In this document: in pieces, positions 38,976-50,110 of the stretch
How positions within the stretch are numbered: the stretch's first letter is position 1
Layout: the number at the start of each line of letters is the position of its first letter
Assembly: GCA_023053545.1 (NCBI GenBank)
Contig: JAKZAN010000001.1
Location: forward strand, 2,128,565 to 2,192,564
Reading direction: 5' to 3'
Source: Lepidurus packardi
Lineage: Eukaryota; Arthropoda; Branchiopoda; Notostraca; Triopsidae
Length of the DNA: 64,000 bases
Program-made: the position numbers and the translations under genes
The notes under the pieces: model-generated
What the model was told of the DNA's origin: nothing
What the model saw: the letters and a program-made list of their open reading frames with translations, nothing else
Databases searched by the model: none

Positions 38976-39321
38976 GACACGCTCACAAGACAGCATTTTC
39001 GAGCACCTTCGTTAAGATTGATGACTTGTACCTTTTTAGCAAGTCTCGCCACACGGAAGAGGAATCGCATCGTTGGACTGACCTCTGAAACTTGATATAG
39101 TTAAAGTAACTTTGAGTTAAAGTAACTTTCCTTCCTAAAACGAAAGATCCTTCGGGCACGAGAACTTGACCGCCATCATTGGAGAGCATCTTGATGCATT
39201 TTTCGATTTGAAAACACTCGTTGCTTTCAAGAAACACCCAACTGTCGTCATTGCGGTGCCTACCGTCGGCTTTCTTGACAGTCCACAGGCTGCTGTACGC
39301 CGTGAATCTGGAAAAGTCCTT

Positions 39322-40747
39322 CTACACTTCTACACAAGCCGTTTCGCGATTTGCACGGACTAAAGAAAAAATGTACAAGAACAGAAATTAGACAATTAGA
39401 AAAAGTAAGTAAAATTAGAAAATGCATTTACGCTTCTCGGCAGAATCCGCTCGAAGAATTTTTTTTTGGGCATTTGCGGTACATTTTTGCAGGCATTTCT
39501 GGACGCTCTGTTTGGGGACACCTTTTTTTTGGCATACATAGGCTATTAATGCCTCTATTGCTGTTGGAGAGAGTTTTTGTTTAGGCGGCGTTTTCAAAAA
39601 CGAGTTTTTGGGGGATGGTCGTCCCGTCAGGGACTTCGTCCCCAATTCATCTCCGAATAGCTTCGACGCAAGTGATTTCGTCAGATCATCCGCCGACGTT
39701 TGTTGGAGATCGGCCAAACACAATTTCAGATCTTTCTCCGAGATCTCCTTGTCTCCGAATTGTACCATCTGAAAACAAACAAAAGAAAGCGTAAAACTAC
39801 ACGAATAAAGAATTCATACACATTAAACGTGTAGTATTATATACGTACTGGTATATCGGGCACGGAGGGTACTGCCTCTACTTTCGCTTTTAAAGAATTC
39901 AACTCTTCTTGCATTCGTTTCATCATAATTTTCATATCCCTTGGGGACAATTCCTCCTCCTCCGAATCACTACTATCTTCCTAAATGTAGTTTTTTTGTA
40001 AGTTTAAATTGAAATTGAGAAAAATCAAACACTTGCTTCCAACACTTCCTGGTCCACATGGTCCACGTTCACTGCTGCAATTTCATGATTATTATCTTCC
40101 GTGGAAAGCATCATCGTATCGACGACGTTTGCATTGTCAACCTGAAAGTACGTTGGGGAACAAATAATTTAAGGAATCGGAAGAATTTACAGAACTCACA
40201 GCAACCCGAAATAACCCAAGGTATACATTGAACAATTACGCGAGGGTAAACGAAAATTAAAAGTGGTAAAAGAAATCTAAAACAATCCTTTACTTGGTGG
40301 CTGCATGCACTGCTGATGATGGCAGTGTTTTCCGGTACTCTCCGCTTCCGCGACGAGTCTGTACATAAAGACAAGAATGCAATATAAATGTATATAAGGA
40401 CAAGCATACACACAAAGTTATAGAAAGCTATAAAAACCAACGCACTGCAATACTGAGATGAATCTATGGAATTAGCAAAACATGCTGAGAAGTTGACTAT
40501 AGAGAAAGTCAACTTGATTGGTTAAATGGTACAGAATTGCAGGTGTGGGTGATTTTGTGATAGCCTATAAACTGCTTTGTTTTCATTCACATTGTAACAA
40601 CATAAATGTCTATATTGATAATTCTTGCAAATAATTCTTACTTGGATTCCTTTTGTAATTTAACGTGCGCTTCGGAATTGGGACACATGATCCAGGCTTA
40701 CGGTAAAGCATATACTCTTTCGGTCTTCCCTTTCGTACAGGTGGCAT
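39322..40747 (-). CDS. BEN-domain-like DNA-binding protein
   Basis: Small putative chromatin or DNA-binding factor. From the ATG at 40747: MPPVRKGRPKEYMLYRKPGS, a basic start; an exon at about 40302-40368 (SSRKRRVPENTAIISSACSH); an acidic exon (about 40035-40140, VDNANVVDTMMLSTEDNNHE); a Glu-rich coiled-coil-like exon (about 39850-39980, LSPRDMKIMMKRMQEELNSL); and an exon at about 39430-39768 with FGDELGTKSLTGRPSPKNSF and KLSPTAIEALIAYVCQKKGV, which resembles the BEN domain. The last short exon ends RETACVEV at 39322. The phase between the acidic and Glu-rich exons is uncertain: the most obvious donor puts a stop after the junction, so another donor must be used or the gene is damaged. It lies among transposons. 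Confidence 0.55.
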
Positions 40748-41543
40748 TTTTGCAAAAAATAATATAGTATACACAACACTAAACACGAAACTCTAACTTT
40801 TTCTTGAGTGGTAAAAAAAAACGTGTCTGTACTCTATACACTTCCAAAGTTTTGTCTAAAGAGTAGTTTTTGGTGCGGTGTAAATATAGTCAAAAGTAAC
40901 CTTATACCCCGGCAAGCCTTTTTACCTGGCGGCTCACTTCTGGTGTTTTCCTTTGGGAGTCCTGGTGCAAAAACTTTTGCACCAGGGTTCCCAAAAGAAA
41001 ACGCCATTTAGGCTCACTTTGACCTGGCGGCTCACTTAGGCCACCTTAAGGCCCAGCCGCACTAGCAGATTTTTCCGGCAAACCAGATGGTTTTCGGCAC
41101 ATATTCGGCACATATCAAAGCTCCACGAAATTCTTGCGCCACTTTGATGCAACCCTGCAAAAAAATTCCGAGGCATTATATGCTATATCCAATCTAATAG
41201 CGTCTTAGAATTAGAAGACTGTGGGTATAGTATTGTTGCGGATGACCTTTTCTAGACTTAGCCTTCTTTAGATTCTTAGTGTTATTCTTAGGGGCCTTCA
41301 TCACATTCTTAGTTGCATTCTTAGTTAGTGGAAGACTCTTAAGAGAAGGTCGAGGTCAGAGGACCAAGGTTGACTTAATTGCATTCTTAGTTAGTCGAGG
41401 TCAGAGGACCAAGGTTGAAGGAAGCATTTTTGTTCATGGAAGTGGTATAAAAAGATACGCCAATGTACAGACGAGGCAGTTGGGTTTTAGACCAAGCAAA
41501 GAAATACAGCATTGAAAAAACCATCCGTGACAGTATTATATAC
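40748..41543. other. Spacer with hairpin and direct repeats
   Basis: Upstream of the BEN-like gene and downstream of the visible meteorin-like exons. Contains an imperfect hairpin (40942-41005), a repeated 16-bp ACCTGGCGGCTCACTT (40924 and 41020 areas), and a two-copy direct repeat (41313-41372 and 41379-41417). No further meteorin exon was recognised. Confidence 0.5.
40942..41005. repeat. Imperfect 64-bp hairpin
   Basis: Inner arms CCTGGTGCAAAA / TTTTGCACCAGG with a 2-bp loop are perfect; the match extends outward through TTTGGGA and GTTTTC with a few mismatches. Confidence 0.7.
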
Positions 41544-42185
41544 CTGGAATTCGCGGCCAGCTGTGCCATAACGAAGTACCACTCGTAGGGCTTCTCGGGG
41601 GTACAACCACGTGATTTGGCCTTGCGAACACCGCAGGTAAATGGGTTGGACGCCTGAACTTTCCGCAGATAATTCGGCTCCACTAAAAATGAAAAGAAAG
41701 GTAATAAAAACAACAGAAGTGGTGAAGAAAAGGACCATTTTATAGCAAGGTATAGGTCAGAACGAGTGTTGAAGGACATTACGCGATGAGAGAAAGGTTC
41801 AGCGAAAATTAGTGGCCCAAGAGAAAACGGGGCCTTTATTGTGCATTTTAATCTTAAGCATATTAGAGACTCTCTGTCAAGTGTATTGTCAGGAATCGGA
41901 CGTGCCGCATTTCCAAGATTGCTCTCAACTGAAGCGCCGAGTCTAGAATAACCCTTAAAACTAAAAAGTGCTCTACGTGCATTCGTTTAGGGAAGTAACG
42001 TATATGAAAGCCAACAAGATTATTGGGAGAAAGCTAAAAAGTTTAAGAAGAATGTGTACAAATTGTGTTCAATAAACAAACCTGCCAAACCAATCACAGC
42101 CGTCAAATGAAGTCACTTCTGCTGTAACAACGTGCTTATACGTACACGTGCACGATATAATTACTATTAGGACATAGTAAAACAT
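41544..42185 (-). CDS. METRNL: Meteorin-like secreted factor, first two exons
   Basis: Secreted growth factor-like protein of the meteorin family. Exon 1 (42082-42185) encodes MFYYVLIVIISCTCTYKHVV (signal peptide) and SFDGCDWFG. Exon 2 (41544-41682) continues GSGAELSAESSGVQPIYLRC and SQGQITWLYPREALRVVLRY, ending GREFQ at a GTATAT donor. CDWFGSG followed by YLRC and WLYPREAL is the start of the meteorin fold with its first conserved cysteines. The remaining two-thirds of a meteorin (later cysteines) were not found to the left, where the BEN-like gene and repeats lie, so the gene is either split by a long intron that runs out of the readable part, or truncated. Only the N-terminal part is supported. 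Confidence 0.75.
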
Positions 42186-42471
42186 GGCATCAAAAGTGAA
42201 GGTCACGCTTGTAACCACAAAGTACTAGTATTGTAGTACTACAGTACGAAATCCTTAATCATCTGCCAAAGTGCAAGACGAGGCCCGCAAAAATGCACAT
42301 ATAAACACAGAGACCGGTCGGATGAAAAGTGCTGTTTACTATAATCCTATTGCCGTAATGGTTCGTTTGGAGACGCTGCTGCTACCTAAGGAGGACAGCT
42401 GCGCTTGCAGCTATAGTCTACGCACCAGTTCCTGTCGAATTTTTCACTTAGCTCTCGTTTGATTTCTCCGT
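42186..42471. promoter_or_regulatory. Upstream region of the meteorin-like gene
   Basis: The 286 bp between the start codon and the hAT insertion. It carries the palindromic run AGTACTAGTATTGTAGTACTACAGTAC (about 42223-42248) but no clear TATA box. Confidence 0.35.
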
Positions 42472-43456
42472 CAGTGGCGGCATTTGGGGGTTTTTGGTGG
42501 TGCAATTGCACCCCCTGGCTTCGAAAGCTGATGATTTTCAAGCCCTCATATTTCTTGAAAATCTTAACTTACAGGATCGGAAAATAGTGGAAAATAAAAT
42601 TTAAAGCTTTAAGCATACTCTTCTTTTCTTTTTTCGCCTTCGTTTTTTGTGAGGTTCAGAGCTTGACTTTGTCGCTAGCCCTTTCGGGGAAGCATTCTTT
42701 CCTCCAGAGCGATCCCTTCCTTCCCTTATGCTTCCCCTGGGACCAGAGTGGAATCTCCATCGAAGAGGCCACTGGTTTCACAAAATGGCCCTGGTTTTTG
42801 CAAAAGTGGGTGTATTCCAATAATGCGCCATCTGATTCTTTATTGCCTAAAAGTGGGGTTCATATTGGTTGTCCATTATGCGTCAAGACAACGTTTGCTG
42901 TCAAATTGTTTCCTCTAAACTTTCTTGTGAAGTAAAAATTGAAAAGTGAGTTAGTCGTTCAGTTTGTTTGTCATACCCTTATAAAGACCTACTTACATTT
43001 TAATGGGTACCTTCTTATAACAGGACGCCCATTATGTTTTTTGATTTATCAATTATTTTACCCCAATCTTAAGTGAAATAAACGCATTAGATTTCAGAAA
43101 GCATATTTCTAGATTGCATGGGTATAACGCTACACTGTTAAAAAGGGGTCCGAAAACCGCTACTTAAAGTGCTTCACTTGCTGCATACAAGCTGCACTTT
43201 CTGCAATGCCTGCTTCATAAAGCGCACATGGGAAAAAAGAGAGAGGAAAAAGCTGCACTTTTGGCAGCTCCAGTTTTCACCTTCTGCAGTACCTGCTTCA
43301 GAATGCGGCTACGGGGGAAAAGAGAGGAAAAGGCTGCACTTTTAGCAGTTCCGTTTTACACTTTTCTGCAGTGCTTGTTTCCTAATGCGCACATAGGAAA
43401 AAACCGTGGTTACTTTGTTTTGCTTACTTTTTAGCTTTTTTACTCTCTTTTTTATG

Positions 43457-43741
<285 letters not shown>

Positions 43742-44064
43742 GGACGAATTCGAAGTTAAATAAAGCATAAGGAGTTCGACAATGAATCAGGTAGTTCAAG
43801 TTAGAAAAAAATTAACTAGCATTCATCACCAACTCCAATTTTAGAAGTGGCTTCTCGCCTTGTTTTGGAAATTCTTCCTCGCATGCTCATGGGGCAAAAG
43901 AAGGATAGGAACGTATGGAGACATTTATTTGACATACGAGAGGTAACTGAACGTTTTTTTGGTTGAGAAGTCTGTGTAACATTGTTTTCTCTTTTTGAAA
44001 GGAATCCGCAAACCTGCTTGATTCAGTTTCCGAAATAAAAAGGGGCCCACCTTTTATAATTGCA

Positions 44065-44322
44065 GTGGGATCCGACTTATCAGTAGTTGTGGATGGGAGT
44101 GAACCCATCTACATCGGTAATAGCTCAGCAGAAGCAGTAACAGTATTGATGGCGGCGTATTACGTCTTTGACATAAAATACTCCTCTTACGTGAAGCCAA
44201 CTCTATTATTTCTACAATCGGAATGCCTCGGATTTGAAGATAAGGAAACGCAAATGTGCGTTTCGCTGGTATGGTTCTTGCCTTTCCTCACAGAGGCAAA
44301 AGCATGTCTCGAAAGTCCGTAG
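44065..44322 (+). CDS. Unnamed domain ORF inside the nested element
   Basis: An 85-codon frame starting MGSDLSVVVDGSEPIYIGNS with an AAYYVFDIKYSSYVKPTLLF block, then LQSECLGFEDKETQ. The AYYVFDIKYP-like block recurs in long uncharacterised proteins of cnidarians, fish and crustaceans; I know no function for it. The frame extends upstream of the ATG in part, so this is the C-terminal end of a larger, probably spliced or decayed protein carried by the transposon. Confidence 0.4.
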   Translation: MGSDLSVVVDGSEPIYIGNSSAEAVTVLMAAYYVFDIKYSSYVKPTLLFLQSECLGFEDKETQMCVSLVWFLPFLTEAKACLESP

Positions 44323-45064
44323 TCATCCGCCTGGAGTTTCCAATGTTTGTTGTTTCCTAGTGTTTCCTAATGTTTCCTAGGTTCTCATGTTCTAATGTTC
44401 GTAAAATATCGTTGTACGTTTTGTACGTTTGTATTTTTACGTTTATGGTTTATTTGTAATTAAGCTTATTTTTTGTTGTTTGTTATTGTTTTTTGTTTTG
44501 TTGTTTGCAACACAAAATGACAAAAAAAGAAATAAATGAATTTCCCTTACTGCACATTAAGTTTTACGTTATTGAAGCCCGAGTACTTCTAGAAGTGGAG
44601 TTTCCGAAGTGCACTTTTAAAAGCCCAATGACTTCAAAAAGTGAAGATTTCAAACTGCAATTTTAGAAGCCAGACTGCTTCTAAAACTGCAGATTCGAAG
44701 GTTCACTTTTAGAAGCTCGACGACTTCTAAAAGTGCAGTTCGGAAACTGCTGTTATTGGGAGGGTGCTGCAGTCGGAAAAAAGTGAGAAGAAAACACTGC
44801 ACTTTCGTTTACCCGTTTTTCGTGGACGTTTTTCTCCACAAATCGCAGAAGTTTTTTAACAGTGTAACAATAAGAAAGAGGTAAGTGCACTGAAATCTCC
44901 TTATAACGAACTCTGCTTTAGCGAATATCTAAAGTGAACGAAAAATTATGAAATATTGCGTTCGATAAAACGAATTCCGGATAAATTGACAAGATTTCCG
45001 TCCGGGGGAGCTGGATTTGCACCCCCTAATAGCCTAAATCTGAAATGCCGCCACTGTTCTCCGT

Positions 45065-46202
45065 TTCTCCGTTTTGGATGTCTACGTATAACGATGACTG
45101 CCTGAAGCATACATCTTCACCAACGGAACTGTAGGCCACTTCCCAAGCCGGCCTACCTTGGCGATAAAGGCGGTTCTACCTTGATAATGAAGGCCTAATC
45201 CCTTGATCCCGAAAGGGTGTTTGTTGTAGGAAAGGGTTTGATCCTGAAACGAGTAAATTGACAAAAATGTATTCATATTTTCATATACCACACGTTACTA
45301 TATAATATAATGTTCTGGGAAGACGATTGACACACAGCGTAGTTTTATCTTTCTGAAAAAATAAAACTAGGTAAATATATTCATTTTCACCTGCATACCC
45401 CTACGGTAGGTGAATAGAGAATAACCCATCAGGCTTATAGCAATTGATCGGTCAAAGTATATAGGTCTATAAGGTCGTTATAACGAGCTAGCAAGGTCAC
45501 AGGTCAATATATAAACTGGACGTGTTCTTCTGCAAATAAATAGGAAAGGAACGCAGGAACATGAAATTCTTTTAATAACGGGTTTCAAACAGTTTATTAA
45601 AATGCCACGGCGGTGGTATTACGTAAGGCCGTATGTGGAATACGCAGTCTTATTTTCTTTACAATTTCCAATTGTGTGTGCATTGTGAGAGGAAAGTTGT
45701 AATTTAAATAATTGATACTTTCACGAAAAGGAAAAACCATGTGAATAGTTATGTTGTCTGATTTATTTGTATTTTAAAAGCCATTGTATTTTTAATACCT
45801 CACTCTAACATGCACGGTATCAACACTGCAACAATCAAACTTCCCTCTAAAACTCTGTTTCCACCAGCATCCGCTACACGCCAGTTTACCAAAATATAGC
45901 GAATATGTTTGCAAATTGGCATGGAGCGACATCTGAAGGAAGAAGTTAGAACCGATTGTAGAATACGAAATAAACCGGCGCGTAACAAAATTAAAAGAAA
46001 ACTGTATAGAGAACTTGACAAATTCGCCATCTATTGACTAAAACGTGCGAAATCCGCCATTAGACGCGAGTTTCTGGAAGGTAAACAAACAAATGGACCA
46101 ACACAATTATAATCTTGCCTCACATTGGTAATTTACGTGCTTATTTATCTTAATATAAGTTTCTTACGAACTAGTTTAGATAATTAAACAAAAACAACTG
46201 AA
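45065..46202. other. Spacer right of the hAT element
   Basis: A minus-strand exon-like piece (about 45180-45245, DQTLSYNKHPFGIKGLGLHY, AG before and GT after) may belong to an unrecognised gene, but no partner exon was found. The rest is AT-rich with no support for a gene. Confidence 0.3.
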
Positions 46203-47790
46203 ATGGCGAGCTGTTGTGTTCCTTCCTGCACGGAAGAAACAGGAAAATCGTACAAATTGAGTGATGCCCTGATGGCAACGCGAATAAAATAAGGAACCAT
46301 AAAGCAATTAACATCCCGTATTAATCGAGATCTTGTGCTAAACATAAAAGTAAATGAACATGTTTGCCATATTTTTGTTTACGTTTAAAACGTTGGATTT
46401 ATTACTGTCAAACAGGTTACCAATAACACTGTTTCTGTTATTTGTTAGAAACATATATATTACAACGCGTTGAACGAAGGATTTCTACTATTACGACCCT
46501 CCATCGGGAAGACGTCAGGTGAAACCTGGTGTTCTACCGTCTGTATTCGAATTTATATACACAAGCCGAAACAAAAAGGAAACCTCGCAAAAAAGGAACC
46601 GCGCTGCACAAGTAAAATCACGAGCTAAAATTAAACTTTTACTTCCTGATCAAGAGGAATAAGCTGCCAACATTATTGAAGAAAACAAACTTTCGGCGAG
46701 CAAACCTGTGTTTGCGGAATCCCAACCGTCCAGCGAACCTTACAGATTCAATCTCCGCATTTACATTCGGAGCCTGCCGAAACTCAACTTTACAACCCAA
46801 AGGAAGTTCTAAACGGACAGAATAAGTCTGGTCACTTTATCTTCGGACGACCAATCTGCAACTCACCACAAACAGCAAACGAGTCTCAAAATGCGAAACA
46901 TCAGCACGTGGCACCGTTCAGAACGGGAACAGGGGAGTTATCAAGAGCATATAAATATGTTACCTGTGTTCCAGTTAGACGAAGCTCACAATTTTGAAGA
47001 ACAATGCGATGACTTATTGGCTTACGAATCAGGCATTGACTTGCCACAAACAGCTAGCGTTCAAGAAAAGAGGCAACCCTTACAAACAGTTGAAGAGCTT
47101 CTTTCGAAACTGGAAAATATTGAAAAAGAGAAGTATGAATTGCTGTACATAGTCTTGAAAAGGAGAAGCAAAAGAGGAAATTAGCTGAAACTGAAAGTGC
47201 GGCGCGTTGAAGATCTCGCTTGAGGAATCACAGCGAGCACTAAAATCGTCCCGCGACGAAGTACAACAAACTTGAAAACAGGAAGATGTCATTCGAAAGT
47301 ATCCGTATAAGAACACCACCTTGATGAAACTCTACACGGGTATGGAGACCAAGGATGAGTTGTATGCCTTGTATCGCTACTTGGACTCAGGAGATAATTG
47401 CGAAAATATTATACAATGGCGCGGACCTGTTAGTACCAACTTGAATGCACTACCGAAAAGACGAGGGCGACCAGAAAAATTAAAAGCCGTCGACGCAACT
47501 TTTTATATGTCGACTGCGATTGAATCTTCTGGAGCTAGATTTATTTGGAGCGAAAATTCATTCCGGATTTGAGACCGGCCCCATTGCTGTGGCTTACTGG
47601 TGCATGAATTTTCCGTAGGAACCTCTGTAAAACCTTCTTTCTGATAAACGTGTAAAAGTTTTAAGGTGGCTATAATCGCGTGGACAGTACCCAGAACTCC
47701 CAACTGTGCAAGAACAGGTTACAGAAACTATGGCATCTTGCCACGAAATACAACATACTGATGTTCTAAATAGAAGTTCCACCCGATGAG
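46203..47790 (+). pseudogene. Decayed THAP / DDE transposase gene
   Basis: Opens at 46203 with MASCCVPSCTEETGKSYKLS, the start of a THAP zinc finger, then hits a stop at about 46289. Scattered fragments follow in several frames: a basic coiled-coil-like piece (about 47080-47210, LEKEKQKRKLAETES), and KLYTGMETKDELYALYRYLD with SGDNCENIIQWRG and KRRGRPEKL (about 47320-47500), the usual linker before a helix-turn-helix and DDE (DDE_Tnp_4-like) domain. Weak pieces of the catalytic part follow to about 47790. Stops and frameshifts are frequent, so it is a dead transposase copy. Confidence 0.7.
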
Positions 47791-48086
47791 GAGCATCGTT
47801 TTTCCTTTATAGCCAGCAGACCCTTTTCCTTTCACCTTTCACCGTTGACGAGCGATGCGATTTACGTAGACCGTGTTTGTATTTATAGCGTGCTGTGTAA
47901 AACGGGAAGTGAAGATGCTGTCTAGGAAGCTTATCATTATATAAGCCACGCAGCGAGTAGAAAATTGTAGCCCTTTTAGAGAAAAAAAGAAACCCAAGAA
48001 TCAATCTAAAAAAAGTTTGGTGTTGATCAGGGAGTGATTTATTGGCGTATAAAAAGTGACAAAGAACATATATTTTGAGCGTATAC

Positions 48087-48150
48087 GTTTTAACCCGAGA
48101 ACTTGAAATCCTATTTTTAAAAATAGGATTTCAAGTTCTCGGGTTAAAAC
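48087..48150. repeat. Perfect 64-bp palindrome, no spacer
   Basis: Two exact 32-bp arms (48087-48118 and 48119-48150) centred on TTTTT|AAAAA; each arm begins GTTTTAACCCGAGAACTTG. Followed directly by a C run. Confidence 0.95.
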
Positions 48151-48407
48151 CCCCCTCGAAAAAAAAATACTGGGTACGGGCCTGGTTATATAAGGGAGAA
48201 TCGGTATCTTTGTCGGTAATTTTCCACTTTCGGGTGATTTGAAACACCAACGACTTCTGGGGAAAAAATTGCTACACCTTAACGGTTTATGTTAGACGAG
48301 GGGAAAAATTAGGACAAAGTACAAGAAAGAGTTCCCTATAGAACAACCTTGGAATAATTAACACACGTTTGTAACTTTTGGAAGAAAAAAAGATTCCGTA
48401 AAAACTG

Positions 48408-48955
48408 TGGGCATGGGAATTTATGGGATGTCAGGCATTGCGGGTAGGACGGGCATGGACATCCTTTGCATAAGCTTCCATATATGCAGTGTCTGGCATA
48501 TATATAATATGATACGAAACCCATAGGCCATGGAACAGGTGACCATGGGAAAAGATGGGATAGCAGCCATGGTATGGGAAGAGCATGTACGTCTATGGAA
48601 TAAGCATCCATAGGCTATGAAGGGCATGAATATAAATCGAAGAAGCTTCTATGGCAGAGGATGGCATGGACTATCATGGAAACCATAGGGCATGGAACAT
48701 GTGGGCATGAAAAGTTATGGGATTTAAAGCCATGGGATGGGAAGGGTATGGACAGCTATGTAGCATGCTCCCATGGCAGTTAAAGGCATAGAGTTCCATG
48801 ATACAATAGAACATGGAACAGTGAAGTCATGGAAAACTACAACCGTCCCATCTCCACAGCATGGACTGCCATGGAAGCCCCGCTATGGCACAGCGAACCA
48901 TGACGTTCCATGTCAGGACCATGGATGGCGGCAAATGTGCCATAGACGTGTCCAC
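48408..48955. repeat. CATGG/CCATGG-rich degenerate tract
   Basis: ATGG or its complement CCAT occurs about every 10-20 bp for some 550 bp, in both orientations, often as CCATGG or CATGGGA. No fixed unit length is visible. Confidence 0.7.
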
Positions 48956-49097
48956 CAAATTTTTACAAGGGTTATTTTTGGCAGGATTATTTATCAAAGC
49001 CTTTAGATCAAACACGAACAACTGATTATGGCCATAAGCATTGAAAAGCAATTAGATAAGGAAACGAAAAATTTGCCAAACTGAAAAGATTAAATTA

Positions 49098-50110
49098 TCA
49101 ACACATATCTTCATCACTGCTGTGATGTCGCTTTCTTCCCTGCTTTTCCTTGTTGTCAGATAACCTTCCCTTTTCCCTGTTGTTTCTTTCTTCTTCAACT
49201 GATACCAACCGCTCCATCAGCTTTAGCATGCTATCATTTTGAGCCGTCTTGGCTTGCAGGTCATTCACCATTTTATTACGAAACTCTCGTATTTCCTCTT
49301 TCCACGATTCTTCCTTCTCTGTCTGCATGTCCATTTTACTTAAGGTTTCTTTCAGCAGCTGCTTCCTAGGCCCTTTCTTAGAATCTTGATTGGTCACACT
49401 TGGAGAGGGCGTTCTTGTGATGGAATTCTCACTTTCCCAGGTATCCTCGTCAATACATATTTCTGGGGTTTTTTTTGAGGACTCAAGCAAAGTTTTGGCT
49501 GCTTGCACATCAAATGTTATTTTTGTATCGAACAGTACCTTTGGGCTGACTACATCATCGTCACCAATGATATAAAATATTTCGTTATAAAATCTAGGCT
49601 GCTTTATGGCCTTGGCCCGTTTTCTTCGCATTGTCGTTCCAAGCATTAAAAGATCTTTTTAGGTTTGACCACTTGTCTTTCACTTTGATACTTGGATTAA
49701 GACCAAGATTAAAGCCCTTTTTTGCAACTCCGCCGCAAGTTTTGGGTATAAAGCCCGACCCGCTTTCCCTTTGCTCTTCAAAGCACACTTCATTTCCTGT
49801 TGTTTCAGTAGCTCGACCAATGCTTCAGTCGCCTCGCTGTCGCGACTTGCTGAAGACTTTAGGGTCCATACTTCAGCCTATAAGAGAATACAATTCTAGT
49901 AGGCTCCTCGAAAATATATATATATATATTTACTTGAATTTCGGCTTATTTATTTTGTGGATCATGGCTATCGACTTTGTTACCAAGCAAACTCTCTTCC
50001 AAACCGGTCACGAAATCAGCATCACATCCAAAACTTAACAACTGTTCCTTATTAATGGAAAATGGTTTGCCATCTGACACAAAAAAATCCTGGATTACGA
50101 TTAGTAGTTC
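49098..50110 (-). pseudogene. Myb/SANT-like DNA-binding protein, frameshifted
   Basis: An upstream exon (about 49980-50090) reads FFVSDGKPFSINKEQLLSFG. The domain exon (about 49600-49870) contains LNPSIKVKDKWSNLKRSFNA and WNDNAKKTGQ, the last part of a Myb/SANT-like (MADF-type) domain. The expected continuation RFYNEIFYIIGDDDVVSPKV lies in another frame starting within 30 bp, so a frameshift breaks the gene. The second frame runs on as an acidic, coiled-coil-like tail to 49098 (KRHHSSDEDMC). Such proteins are often accessory factors of Harbinger-type transposons or domesticated from them. A small intron could in principle replace the frameshift, but none is visible. Confidence 0.6.

Larger units (their letters stand above)
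47791..49097. other. Spacer with palindrome and CATGG-rich tract
   Basis: Holds a perfect 64-bp palindrome (48087-48150) and a degenerate CATGG-rich tract (about 48408-48955). No gene is supported; frames across the tract are low-complexity. Confidence 0.6.

Noticed and set aside
38983..39237. Minus-strand ORF of 84 codons next to the BEN-like gene
   Set aside because: Partly spans a local TTACTTTAACT duplication, has no family similarity, and no splice to a neighbouring exon was evident.
45082..45291. Minus-strand ORF ending KMYASGSHRYT
   Set aside because: Has splice-like flanks on part of it but no recognised homology or partner exon, so kept only as a remark in the spacer entry.
49594..49790. 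Functional Myb/SANT gene
   Set aside because: The domain continues in a different frame within 30 bp and no intron fits, so it was called a pseudogene.
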